A stretch of 64,000 nt of DNA. Source: Piezodorus guildinii. Taxonomy: Eukaryota > Arthropoda > Insecta > Hemiptera > Pentatomidae. The stretch covers positions 96,603,616-96,667,615 of the forward strand of contig CM041294.1 in assembly GCA_023052935.1 (NCBI GenBank), read 5' to 3'. A program made the position numbers and the translations under genes. Shown one piece after another: positions 1 to 10,599 of this stretch. How positions within the stretch are numbered: position 1 is the first letter of the stretch; every line of letters starts with the position of its first letter. The notes under the pieces were generated by a model, which was given only the letters and a program-made list of their open reading frames with translations, ran no database searches and was not told where the DNA came from.

Positions 1-303
1 TCGCCGACATTGCTGTGGAAACACGTACTGTGCCAGTCAAACTCTCACTCCCTAGAAAAGATTTAAAGATAATTAATAACTATTTTAACTCATCACATAT
101 TGTAAATATGAGTTTGGTCAGTCTTGTTATTTTGACCGCTTATTGGTTTTTATGTTGATTCCAAATACTAGGTTTCATTTGATTTTGTTTCTTTTCGTCA
201 GTCCCTAGACCGTCAGGCCTAGTCGTAATAGTGACTATGGACTGATGGTCATACTGTGCTATTCATGATTTTAAACATAATACCAACGTATTTGCTGTAG
301 GAT
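1..303. other. AT-rich flank, no gene seen
   Basis: No open frame of note and no repeat match elsewhere in the window. The short phrase GTCAGTCCCTAG-like occurs here and again near 1110-1130, bracketing the decayed coding region at 304-983, so it may be the outer part of the same element. Confidence 0.3.
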
Positions 304-983
304 ATGGTGCCTAGAAAGAAAACGACATTGTCTAAAGAGGAAATTGGAAAAAAAAAAGTCTGAACAGGCAAAAAAGTAATTGGAAAAAATGACCCTGTTT
401 TGATAGCAGAGTACAAAGAAAAGTAACGACCAAAATATCAAAAGAAAAAGGAAAAAGGACAACGAATTTGTGTAAAAAACATGACTCCGCGTGAGCACAG
501 AAAGTCAAGAAACAACTGGGTAACTTATTCATCTGATAATAGGAAAAAAAAAAAAACATTCGAGAAAATTCAGATAAATAAGTGGACCAAAATGTACCGT
601 CACCATCGGAAGATGTATTTATTCCTAAGGTTCCTTTATTACATAATGGAAGAGAAGCTGAACCTAGGAGGAGGAGTATAGTTTAACAAAAACAAAGAAA
701 TAGTAAATTTGAAGAATTGAATAAGAATAAGAAAAAACTTGCCGGTGAACAACAAAGAAACAGAAGACTAAGACATAGAATAATAAAAAAAAAAAGCAAG
801 AACTGACACAATTGTAGAAATGGGCAACGACCCTAATCAAAAAGTAGAATTGATAAAAATGGGTTATTTGGTGATAATATTCTGAGGCAAATTTTAGATA
901 ATAAGATTGAGACACACCAAAAAAAAAAAAAAAAAATGCTTAATAACGATTTTGTCCAGTCCACTGACAATAAAGTGCTGTGA
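304..983 (+). pseudogene. decayed lysine-rich coding region (unknown protein)
   Basis: Starting at the ATG at 304 the frame reads MVPRKKTTLSKEEIGKKK and then hits a stop after an A-run. Reading on through several frame changes gives basic, highly charged coding-like text: KNMTPREHRKSRNNW near 475, then PSPSEDVFIPKVPLLHNG near 600-650, NGLFGDNILRQIL near 860-900, and a last frame ending at the TGA at 981-983. The A-runs at about 350, 543, 787 and 919 are the likely frameshift sites. I recall lysine/arginine-rich uncharacterised arthropod proteins, possibly transposon-encoded, with text of this kind, but I cannot name the family. It is clearly non-functional as read. It could also be chance coding-like text in A-rich DNA, but the preserved segments follow one another in the same order and strand. 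Confidence 0.42.
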
Positions 984-1610
984 TTATAGTTCATAAATTT
1001 CTTTCTTTTTTTGTTCATAGAATGAGTAAACTTAAGAGGTAATATGTTGTTACCGATAATTTTGCAATAAAAATGTGATTTGACATAATAGCCGTGTTTG
1101 GAGTCTGTCCCTATCACGTCTTGTCAGTCCCTGGTACACTAACTTTAAAAAATCAAAACCTTTCTCTAAAAATACCATGTAAAGGGACTGGCCCTTTCAG
1201 GTGCAGCAAAGTAGATGTCATACCTACAGTATAGAATATAAATTGTTCTGATTTTTAATTAAAAACAGCACTTTCAAAATTTCGCCAAAATGAACCAAAT
1301 TTCAGATAACCACCCATATATACCTTTATTTTAATTTTTTTAAATTATATATATATATTTTTTGTGTGTGTGTGTGTGTGTGTGTTTGTTTAAAATTATT
1401 TGTTTTTATTTACTTTACTTTATGCTTTTTCTTTTCTTCTGTACATATATGTATATAAATTTCTTTCTATACCTCTTTTATCTATGTAAATAATTTAATA
1501 TATCTAATGTTTTCTGGCCAGATGTGCTATCTTAATTTGTAAATTTCGTGTTATTCCTAAGGGACTAAGTCCCAGAATAATAGTTTTTTTTCTATTATAT
1601 ATTTATTCTG
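984..1610. other. AT-rich intergenic with AT/TG microsatellite
   Basis: Mostly AT-rich single-copy-looking DNA. A compound microsatellite (TA then TG repeats) lies at about 1345-1385. No coding text seen. Confidence 0.5.
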
Positions 1611-1665
1611 AAAAGGTGGTCCCGAGCCTGTGCGATGCCAGGTACTCTTTAAAGTATGATTATGA
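1611..1665 (+). repeat. SINE body fragment (SINE-2 type)
   Basis: Contains GGTCCCGAGCCTGTGCGATG followed by CAGGTACTC and TTAAAG, which is the central block of the SINE-2 body seen more completely at 57030-57315 and 26009-26290. Only about 55 bp remain; the tRNA-like head is missing. Confidence 0.55.
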
Positions 1666-1869
1666 TTTCATTTCTAGAGCAAATTCTAAGTATTCGTTAT
1701 TTTTTTCGGTACTAATGTCCAAAAGGTCATATACGTTATATACTAAAGTATATAACCTTATAGTATATAACCTTAATAGAAATAATATTAAGGTTATACA
1801 CTTTGGACTGCTACATCTATGACTAGCGACTTTTTTTTTTTTTGTAACACCTAAATATCCGGAAGATTA

Positions 1870-2110
1870 TTTATTAATTTTATCAAACCTTTTATTCTTA
1901 TGGGCGATTAGGCCAATACCCCCCAAACGGTCAGTCCGACACTTCATACCTCTGCCGTGGATTAGAACCCACACACCCCTGCACCTTTCCTCACTCCCAG
2001 TAGCTAACCACGAGATCAAGAAGCGCTGAAGCCCATAGACCCATGACGGAGCAGCCAGCTCAGGACAAAGTAACCATGAACTGCGGGACCAACGTAGCTC
2101 GAGGGAAACC
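1870..2110 (-). repeat. possible tRNA-derived SINE, degenerate
   Basis: Read on the minus strand the segment contains CTCGTGGTTAGCTACTGGGA and, about 30 bp further, GGGTTCTAATCCAC. Their order resembles polymerase III A and B boxes. The sequence is more GC-rich than its flanks. No target-site duplication found, and no second copy of this body in the window. Confidence 0.3.
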
Positions 2111-2194
2111 AACTGTCTTCTTTTTTCTATCTGGGAGTGCGATAACAAGCTGGGAACCAGATCTATTACAGTTCAATGCCACTCTCAGTAAAGA

Positions 2195-3302
2195 TAGGGT
2201 GGACTGTCGCACTATCGCGATAGTACGCTGATCCTTGACAGTTCTTACTACAGTGTACTATTACGATAGTATACTCGCCTAACTGTTATTTATAGTATAG
2301 CTACGATGTAATGTCTAATTTTCGTTACAGTATCCTGCACCCTGACTGGTAAGTGCCGCTAATAACTTAACTACAGTATAATATCATGATAGCTTAATCT
2401 CTTCACTCTTTGGCATATTATAGCTACAGTGTGCTTTCCTACAACCGCGATTGTATATTGACCCGTGAAAGTTCACTGTCACTGATAACCTAACTAGAGT
2501 ATACTTTCACGATATTATACTCACCTCACTGTGTGGGTCTCTGACAGTTCACTGCCGTTCAATAAGTAGCTGTGGTGTGCTCTCGCAGTATCGCAATAGC
2601 ACACTGATTCCTGACCGTTCGCTGTTCATAGTGTAGCTACGGTGTACTGTCTTGCTATCGTGATGATATACTGACCCCTGAAAGTTCACTGTCACTGATA
2701 ATCTAACTAGAGTATACTATCACGATATTATCAACTCACTATCTGGCCTTCTGACTGCCGTTCAGTCAATAGCTATAGCGTACTGTCGCACAATCGCGAT
2801 AGTACATTAATCCCTGACCGTTCCCTAATCAGGATAATCAAACTACACTGTCTTATTACGATAGAATACTCGTCTCACTTTCTCTTATATTGTAGTATAG
2901 CTGCGGTGTACTGTCTTACCATCGTGAAAGCATATATACCCCTTAAGGTTATTACTACTAATCGCCTAACTATAGTATACTAGCATGATAGTGCACTCTT
3001 CCCTGACCGTTCTCTACCGATGATTATCTAACTAGAGTGTACTATTAAGATAGTATAATCGCCTCACAGTTCTTTATAGTATAGCCACGATGTAGTCTTA
3101 CTATCGTGATAGTATCCTGAATCCTGACAGTTGAGTGTCACTATTTACTTAACGACAGTATAATATAATGATAGTACTATCTCTTCGCTGTCATTTCATA
3201 GTATAGCTACGGTGTACTTTTCTGCAATCGTGATTGTATACTGACCCCTGACAGTTCACTATCACTGATAACCAAACTAGAGTATACTATCACGATAGTT
3301 AA
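2195..3302. repeat. satellite, ~62-bp monomers with palindromic core
   Basis: About 18 diverged monomers. Each carries a variant of the palindromic core ACTATCGTGATAGTATACT (for example near 2214, 2260, 2388, 2447, 2508, 2585, 2660, 2720, 2797, 2858, 2922, 2982, 3047, 3100, 3167, 3230 and 3290). Spacing is mostly 59-67 bp with some of 46-53 or 75-77. Between cores the text alternates between a CCTGACAGTTCACTG-like half and a TAGTATAGCTACGGTG-like half. Some longer blocks, such as the one with CACTGATAACCTAACTAGAG near 2480, 2690 and 3260, recur almost unchanged, suggesting local higher-order duplication. No coding potential. Boundaries are approximate. Confidence 0.8.
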
Positions 3303-4338
3303 ATATCAGAGGCTTAATTGACACTTGATATAATTTTGTTAAATATATTCATTTCTAATCTCACTAATTTTGCTATTAGCTCATGTTGATTTATTAACTT
3401 ATTGTTTATTCATTTTTTATTAGCTTTAATGAATATCTGTTGATTTATTATTTTTAATAATGAACCTTTGTAACCGACAAAAAAAATTACTTCACCTCAA
3501 AATTTGATCTTACGTTTCAAGATGTGATTCTCAGTGTTGAGTACAATGATTCTATGTGTTCAGAACTAACATAGATATAGCGTTTTAAAATTAGCAGTGG
3601 TGATATGTTATTACTTATTATTGTACTTTATTGCCTTTCAACAGCTATACGAACAGTTATACCCTAATATTGTTATTTAGAAGTAATAAACTATTGTGTA
3701 ATAATTTGTAGTATTTTTAAATATTAAGTCGGTCTAAAGAACACACTTTATTTCCATTAGAAACATCACGACCACTAGACTTCTAGGGACATTTTCAAGT
3801 TTTTATTTAAATCCGTAAGTAGCAGGACAGTTATTTCATGGGTTAACTTAGCCTCTATAAAGTAAATAATGGAAACATTTCGGTTGATCGTTATCTTGGC
3901 CTTATCACTGTCGTTGATCTTGTATCTGTACGAATCTCTATAAGTATAAATATTTTTGTTACAGTACAAGTTCTTTTTATTCTTGATGATTTTGGATTCG
4001 CTATCCATCCAATCTATCATTGTGAAATGTCCTACAGATTGTAAACTTTAACTTTTGCTCTATTTGCTGCGATATCTAACCACTAGTAGCCTGTGAACCT
4101 AGGTTCTGTGCTGTCCAATGTGCGTGTCACACACCTCTCGTGGCTGAATTAATTCTCATACTTTATCGTATTTTCTCTGGAAAAAGGAAAAAAAAATATA
4201 TATCCCCGCAATGCGGTCCTTCCAAGCTCTAATGAAAAATTGTTAATAGTATAAAATGGTAATATGAATAAAATTAAAAATATTGTAATTAAACAGTATA
4301 CATTACAAACTTTACTTATTACAAAATAGTATTTTTTA
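3303..4338. other. AT-rich intergenic, no gene recognised
   Basis: AT-rich sequence without recognisable repeat ends. A minus-strand open frame of 81 codons at 3775-4020 has an Asn/Lys/Ile-rich composition expected of random AT-rich DNA and no recognisable domain, so it is not called as a gene. Confidence 0.4.
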
Positions 4339-5480
4339 ACTTTCACTTACTTATATATAAAATAGTAATGGAGAGTATTGGGATAGTGAAAAATTTCGAA
4401 TGCCAATTTTCAACGAAAGAACACTTTTTAGTGGCCCTTGAGTCTCAATAACTAAGTCCCAAAAAAAGGTTTGTGTGTATGTGGTAAGTTTGTGGTAAGC
4501 GCAAAAACGATAAGTAGTATACGACTGAAATTTTATATTTATGCCAACTATACGTCCTAGGTGCTCCATCAACTTTTTCATCAAAATCGGCTGACTGAAA
4601 GTGCTACTTTATACTATGCATTTTGCACCTCTTTACGATATACTCAAAAACAGCTCTAACGATGTTTAACAAACTCGTTATCGAAGAGTTAATGAATCAC
4701 ACACAGTGAAGATATTAAAATATTGCTTTTATTATGAAAACATAATACATATTCTGACTACAATACACTGTGCTGAGGAGTTAGGGTGGCTACAAGTGTA
4801 CATTCCGATGTCTCCTTCTATATTATGAGTGTGACACAAGTAAATGTTACAACTAGAGTGATGAGTTTTGAGGATCAAAGGGTATATATAGCAAGGGATT
4901 GTAGAGGGGATGAGGAGGCGGCATGGGTACCACAAAGCAAGTTCTTCCAGGTGTTGGGTGCTGTGTCCTAAGTACAGGTATGTGTTCTTTGACGGTACTT
5001 GGTCAGTCCTTTTTAGGTAGCTGGTTTATGACAGCTTTCGATATAGAAAGGAAGTTATTAATAATTACTCAATATTATTTATTAGTTAAGTCTCATTCTA
5101 TAACTGAATGTAAAATTAAATGGGCTTTAATATGCCGTTGGTTTAATTTTGATTGAAATAGTCTGACAGGGTTTGAATGCTGATGGGTTAAATTTTCTTC
5201 CTCTAAAGTACCTTCAATTATGTACTTCTGAAAAAATTAACCATTGGTTGCATTGATAACCATATAAAGGAGAAAGAGCGAAATATTTTAATGTAATTTG
5301 TTATTTTGAACCTATGAAAAGCAACATAATGTATAATATACTGTCGGAAAGATAAAGATTTTAGAAAATGTTATATCTAATGCACAATTATAAAAGGTAA
5401 TGTAATCTGACAAATAGGGCATAACATTATTACTGAAAATTATAATATACAATATTTGTGATTTGAACATGAAAGAGTAA
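4339..5480 (-). mobile_element. HLR (Helitron-like) copy, interrupted
   Basis: Hairpin-side end ACTTTCACTTACTTATATAT at 4339, followed by the HLR internal landmarks: a weak TATTGGGATAGTGAAAAATT, a CAAAAAAAGGTTTGTGTG block near 4460, ATATTTATGCCAACTATACG near 4540 and TACGATATACTCAAAAACAG near 4633. Homology stops near 4690 and resumes near 5100 with GTAAAATTAAATGGGCTTTA, the GTCTGACAGGG block at 5161, and ATAATATACTGTCGGAAAG near 5331. The 4690-5100 interval is an insertion or unrelated filler. The end carrying GCACCAGA is missing. A TA microsatellite sits at about 5478-5507. Confidence 0.6.
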
Positions 5481-5550
5481 TATATATATATATATTATAT
5501 ATATACTGTTAGAAACCTATAGATTTTACAAACAAAAATCTAATAAACAA

Positions 5551-5911
5551 AGTTGTAAAATGTAAAGGAGAGATTAAAAGCGGACAAAATTAATTTTACG
5601 CAGTACCTTATTTTCGAAAACCTTAAGAGGGTGTTCGTCCTACAAAGTAAGCGACCACGTTTACATCCGTAAAGAACCGTCGGAAGAATAATAGTCTTAT
5701 AAATTCTAACCTTTAAGTTTTTAGACAGAAGTCGCGAGCTAAGTAATTTCGCAACTGAATAATACACATTTCCCGCCTTTAACCGGAACTTTATTTCCTT
5801 CTGTGTTTCAATTTTTCTTGCTATCGTTGAAACTAAATACCTAAATTTCTCTACGTGTACAAAAGTATATCCATATATATCAATATCACTAAGATAGTCA
5901 CCGTTTCTACT

Positions 5912-5957
<46 letters not shown>

Positions 5958-6450
5958 ATTCGTATGTATTAGAATTTGTCACAATGGACAATAATAATAT
6001 TGCTAAAAGATCACATTCATACTATATTTAGAGTATACACAAAAGGAAAGTCAAATTACATAAATGAAACCAAACTAAATAAACGTATACAATAACAAAA
6101 ATTTTCTGCTACTAATCATAAATTTTGTCGAATTCGGTATTTATTTCGACTCCTATTTCTTTAGCGGTTTTTATTAAGGCACTTGTATTCAGTTGTATTG
6201 TTTCTGTGTCTTCGCCTAACAGTACCAAATCATCGGCGTATTCCAGAACCGGAATTTTATCACCGAGATTTAAACCTTTCCCGTGATCACCTTAAATCAT
6301 TTTTATGACATATTCTAATTCTAAATTAAATAAAACAGGAGAATGGGTGTCACTATGTTTCAAACCCGACCGTACCTCAAACCTCTCGGAGTAATTATGA
6401 CCGATATTGTTAGAATGTTTCCAACAAACACATCTCTACAAAGTTTTATT
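5551..6450 (-). pseudogene. LINE reverse transcriptase fragment, lineage 2
   Basis: Minus-strand translation gives EVRSGLK (6360-6400), LFNLELEYVI, then EYADDLVLLGEDTETIQLN around 6190-6250, containing the YADD catalytic motif, then IKTAKEIGVEINT. After an inserted poly(T) segment it continues with LKVRIYKTIILPTVLYGC at 5540-5767. This is the palm and post-palm part of a non-LTR reverse transcriptase of the type often labelled endonuclease-reverse transcriptase in arthropods. It is cut by stops and frameshifts, and the endonuclease domain is absent (5' truncated). Related fragments lie at 32660-33455 and 54768-54960. The clade (RTE-, CR1- or I-like) is not resolved. Confidence 0.75.
5914..6102 (-). 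mobile_element. small poly(A)-tailed retroinsertion inside a LINE
   Basis: A run of about 40 T at 5914-5953 opens a 189-bp segment unrelated to the LINE. It is flanked by TTTCTACTAAT (5904-5914) and TTTCTGCTACTAAT (6103-6116), an imperfect target-site duplication. The related LINE copy at 54868 has uninterrupted TTTCTGCTACTAATCATA, confirming this as the empty site. Read on the minus strand the insert ends in poly(A), as expected for L1-type target-primed retroposition of a SINE or a truncated mRNA. Confidence 0.65.
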
Positions 6451-7480
6451 AACTTCCTAGGTATTCACATTTAAAAACATAATTAATAAATATTTTCACA
6501 CTTAAGGTTAATCTAATTAGATATGTTTGGGATGCTATTAGGCAAGACGAGCTGAGAACTAGAAGGCCTAACAATTAGGGGCCGTGTAGAACAATTTGTT
6601 GCCGATAACTCTCGCCTTATCTTGTAATCTTGTGAGAGTGGACTACACGGGCGATAATAGGCTCCTGCTCGCTGTGAGCTAATGTATAATATGATAATAT
6701 AGTTTTAGTAATGTACTAGTGAGTATAGTAATATAGTAGTCAGTGAGAGCAGTACTGAGTGGCGTATTCGCAGAGATTTCGGAGCCTTCGGGTGGGAATG
6801 ATCTATTTCCTCTTACTCGGTAAACGGTAGTGCAAGGAGATTATTAGTGGAAAATCCTCTACGGCCCCAGGTTTTTCAATTTTGATAAGTATCTTTATAG
6901 AATGGGGCTGAGCCTCGGGAAGGTTTTCTCGATTGCAGCTAATATAATATTATAATTATCCTGCTTCAGCCAGATTTTAACCCAGAAAATATTAACTGAC
7001 CGAGTGCCTCCACAGAGCCACACCTCTACCAAATAATATATGTATGTATATAAAGTAAGACGAAAAATTCCGATCGTTAATATAATATAATCCAGAACAT
7101 TCTACAGAAATACACACTTTAATGTTCTACAAGTCTCCCATCTTGTGCTTAGTGTGTGTACATCAGCGGGACCTTGAGCCAATCACCAGCTAAGTATCAA
7201 TGATATGAATATTTTTTTATTAAAATATTACGGAATAAAGAAAATACAGACAAGATAATAAAGAACTTAAGCACAAGGCATCCAATGGTTCGAGGAATGT
7301 AAGGTGAATTCTAAACAAAGTTCAAATGGAAAAAGAAATTAAAAAAAGATACAAGGAGGAAAAAATACAATAAAAATTTAAGTCACATAATTATTTTAAA
7401 AGAAATATAACCATAAATATATACAACATATAATTCTTATTGTAAAGAATAATTACGAAATATTTTAATACTCAATGCTG
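6451..7480. other. intergenic, no gene recognised
   Basis: AT-rich with a short GC-richer patch at 6540-6900. TATAATATAATAG-like short repeats occur near 6690-6740 and 6940-6960. No open frame or repeat terminus recognised. Confidence 0.35.
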
Positions 7481-7483
7481 CTG

Positions 7484-7735
7484 TGACTAATCGGACGATG
7501 CTACAGTGAGTCCTAAATTTTGTCTATCCATTTTTAATTAAAATATGGATCTTTAACGAGTACCTGACATCATACAGCCTCCAAACCACTTTACGTCCCC
7601 ACTAAAAGACTGCCTAACGGAGGTTTTTTACTCTCAATTTAAAAATCCTCAGGTCACTTGTGAGGTTTAAACCCGCGAACTTGAACAGATAAGGCCGTTA
7701 TACCAGCCGCTACACCACAGGTGACCTCTTTTAAC
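7484..7735 (-). repeat. SINE-2 copy with tRNA-like head
   Basis: On the minus strand the head reads GGTCACCTGTGGTGTAGCGG ... GCGGGTTTAAACCTCAC, giving A- and B-box-like blocks. It is followed by the SINE-2 body: AGGATTTTTAAATTGAGAGT, an AGGCAGTC/GGGGACGTAAA block, ATGTCAGGTACTCGTTAAAG, and AGGACTCACTGTAGCATCGT at the far end (7488-7510). The same body occurs at 22840, 26009, 42670, 53500, 55275 and 57030. SINEs are non-coding polymerase III transcripts mobilised by LINE enzymes. Confidence 0.7.
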
Positions 7736-7954
7736 AAATGTTCTAAAAAAAATTATCTATATTCAATTTATGTAGGCATAAAACGCCTATGATTTTTCCA
7801 ATAAATAAAAAACAAATTTCGGTTATTTATCTCGGGTAAGAACTAAAGCGGTATTGTCAAGGTCAATATTAAGCTCAAAAGCAATTTGAACTCTGTTACT
7901 TTGAAATGACAACTACAACAATTATATAATTTTCAAAGGAATTTAATACAGTAG

Positions 7955-8185
7955 GAGATGTGTCAGTGCGCCTTGCTATGACAATGAGTTCGAACCCGGC
8001 TCACGCGATATAGTTATTTATTTTAACCGTAAGTGACCGTAGAGTAGGGAGATCTTCGTGGAGCTTATCCGTCCCCCATAAAGTGGGTACCCGAAAATTT
8101 AGTTTTAATGTTCATCCTAACCACTTTAAGATGGATTTTAAATTTAATCCGGGTCTAAATGTGAATAAGTTAATGTTGATGGGTT
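7955..8185 (+). repeat. SINE-1-like copy, degenerate
   Basis: A B-box-like AATGAGTTCGAACCCGGC at 7984 is followed by a TTATTTATTTTAACCG block and CCATAAAGTGGGTACCCGAA near 8080, which matches the SINE-1 body at 16086-16396. The downstream GGGTCTAAATGTGAATAAGT at 8152 also recurs near 50805. Confidence 0.5.
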
Positions 8186-8256
8186 AAGGATTATAAAGAT
8201 CGTTGCAACTAACTTGTGAATAGCGATTAACTTACTTATTATCTTCTCAATACACC

Positions 8257-8258
8257 CC

Positions 8259-8317
<59 letters not shown>

Positions 8318-8328
8318 ATATATTATAA
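8257..8328. repeat. (CA)n(TA)n microsatellite
   Basis: Uninterrupted CA repeats passing directly into TA repeats. Confidence 0.95.
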
Positions 8329-8336
8329 TGATAACG

Positions 8337-8667
8337 CTATTTTGGTTTCTGTGAATTCTTCTAATGAATTTTTAAAAATAAGTAAAATATATCGCAATTT
8401 TGCTTGGGAAAAATAAGTTTTCGGTAACCAAGTCATCAAAAAATTATTCCTTAAATATTAGTAGTATCAAAGACGTATAATATGTCGTTGAAAGTTGAAT
8501 GCATTATTTTGGAAAAGTTAATATGCAATAAAATAAATCGTTCAAGTTAAAGTAAGTTGTTGTAAACCTATAAACTTATGAACATATGTTATTGGTAATG
8601 AGGGGTGTTATAATTACGTACCAGATTATAAATAAGTACTTAACATAAATAAAGTTGTTATCTCTCA

Positions 8668-8756
<89 letters not shown>

Positions 8757-9130
8757 TAAACCACTGACGGATTTTAATACGTTTTCACCATCATTTAGGG
8801 CATTATTTCCTGATGGTTCATAAGTAAAATCCATCGCAATTTAGCTATTCTTCAATAAGGAAAAATTTTTTTTTGTGACGAAGTCATAACATTTTTTTTC
8901 CTAAAATATAAGTTGTAACATACACGTATTATATACCGTTGGAAAAGTTTTAGAAAAGTTAAAATGCTATAAAATAAACCTTACAAGTTAATATAAAGTT
9001 TTTGTAAGCCCGTAAAAGTATGAACGATTGTTATTGGTAAAGAGGAAGGATATAATTACGTATCGTATTGTAAATAAGTTGTTAACAAAACTGCTAAGTT
9101 GTTGTAAGCCTATAAAGTAATATTGCTATT
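8337..9130. repeat. two direct copies of repeat family C
   Basis: Two roughly 350-bp copies in direct orientation, about 430 bp apart, separated by a CT/TA microsatellite. Shared landmarks include TAAAATCCATCGCAATTTAG against TAAAATATATCGCAATTTTG, GACGAAGTCATAA against AACCAAGTCATCA, GTAAACCTATAAACTTATGA against GTAAGCCCGTAAAAGTATGA, and ATAATTACGTA in both. The second copy begins TTCTAAACCACTGACGGATT at 8754, which recurs at 33508. No coding region; probably a non-autonomous transposon family. Confidence 0.6.
8664..8754. repeat. (CT)n(TA)n microsatellite
   Basis: CT repeats followed by a long TA run, lying between the two family C copies. Confidence 0.95.
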
Positions 9131-9230
9131 AATTATTTTAAAATTTAATACTATTTTATGAAAATGTAAATTTTCAAAATGTATTTTAAATGGTTTATTT
9201 GAAATATTAAATAGTTATAAAAATAATAAT

Positions 9231-10588
9231 GTAGGAACCGTTGTTATTTCTATAGTTTTTCAATGCATACATAGCAATAAAGATTTCTGATGGGAAACTT
9301 AAATTTCCTGACCACCAGTTTGGATTTCGGACATACCACTCTACAATTTAGCAATGCCACCGTGTGGTAGATGTTATATCTTCCACATTGGAGCGCGGAA
9401 TGTATTGCACGGGTGCTTTTCTCGACGTGGAACAAGCGTCTGGCACCCAGGACTCCTTTATAAATTCCGTCAATTCCTTCCCGCAACATACTACTTGATA
9501 ATCCGTTCATACCTCACTAATAGAACCTTCGAAGTAAATCATAACCTTTCCTACTCTTCCATATTTTCTCAGTCTGCAGGTGTACCTCGGGGTAGTATCT
9601 TAGGTCCCATCCTTTATACGGTATATACATCTGATATTCCACTCCATCCATCCACTGTCCTCACAACTTATGCGGATGACACTTGTGTGTTATCCGTCCA
9701 TAATGATCCATCCGCTGCATCCCAAACACTTAAGTCTTACATCACAGCCATTGAGGAATGGTGTCAGAACTGGAGGATTGAAATAAATCCTAATAAATCC
9801 CACCAAATTACCTTTACCCTTCGTCGCAAATCGATGACTTTCTGCCCCACTGTAAACTTTAATAACACTCCACTCATACCTGTTGAACAAATCCGTTACC
9901 TAGGACTCCATCTTGATAAACGTCTTACATGGAATCCCCATACGCGACTTAAACGACAAGAAACTGCCCGTAGATACCGACTACTATAACACTTACTAGA
10001 CAAACGTTCAAAACTTCTAATTAATTACAAAAAGCCAATTTATGTTACCATCATCAGACCCATCTGGACATATGGAATTGAGCTTTAGGGCTCTACTAAA
10101 CCCTCTAATTCCTATCGCATTCAATCCTTACAATCCAAAATCCTTCGCAAAATCCTAAATGCTCGCTAAATATTTCGCTACGAATAAAATCATCCATAAT
10201 TTTTTTTTTTTTTTTTTTTTCTTACCCTCTGGTTTTATTTGAGAGCATATACTTTGATCATTATTAGTTAACCTCCTCTTCATCCATAATGACCTAAATA
10301 TCCCATTTGTAGCAGAACTAGCCCGAAACAGGTATGCTTTTCATTCCAAACTCCCAACCCACACGAATCCTCTTGTACGCAACTTATCATTCCCATGTAT
10401 TCCTGACAACCCTCCGAGGCGATTGAAAAGACGATGGCCTCGAGACCTACTTTAATTAAATTGGCATTGAAGTGCTACCACTGGGTAGTTTCTTCACTAG
10501 ACATTATCACACCCATAAGTGTAAATTAGCCCATTTAATTGTTGTATATATTATATGTTCAGTTGTAAATATCAATAAAATGTATAAA
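9231..10588 (+). pseudogene. Jockey-like LINE, 5'-truncated, broken RT
   Basis: The text DHQFGFR (about 9310) begins recognisable reverse transcriptase; HRVVDVISSTLERG follows in a second frame. From about 9440 a long frame runs to 9986 with WHPGLLYKFRQFLP, AGVPRGSILGPILYTVY (palm, about 9576-9630), TTYADDT (catalytic YADD near 9670), WRIEINPNKSHQITFTLRR and IRYLGLHLDKRLTWNPH. The rest of the C-terminal region continues to about 10450, interrupted by stops and by an 80-bp insertion. The 3' end has AATAAAA and a short A tail near 10590. AAAATAATAAT precedes 9231 and follows the tail, a possible target-site duplication. Part of motif A is deleted (DVEQA runs into WHPG one frame off). The endonuclease and ORF1 are missing. 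Not functional. Confidence 0.88.
10201..10280 (-). mobile_element. 80-bp poly(A)-tailed retroinsertion in LINE
   Basis: A perfect 10-bp duplication CATCCATAAT at 10191-10200 and 10281-10290 flanks an 80-bp insert starting with about 21 T. The rejoined flanks restore the LINE text ATCCATAATGACCT (compare CATAAAGACCT in related copies). On the minus strand the insert ends CAAATAAAACCAGAGGGTAA plus poly(A), so an AATAAA signal lies about 15 bases before the tail. This is what a severely 5'-truncated polymerase II transcript end would look like. Confidence 0.75.
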
Positions 10589-10599
10589 AAAAATAATAA

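Noticed and set aside
2195..3302. CRISPR array
   Set aside because: Periodic palindromic cores superficially resemble one, but the intervening text is related between units and the cores are diverged: a satellite.
3775..4020. 81-codon minus-strand frame
   Set aside because: Composition as expected from AT-rich DNA; no repeat or domain support.
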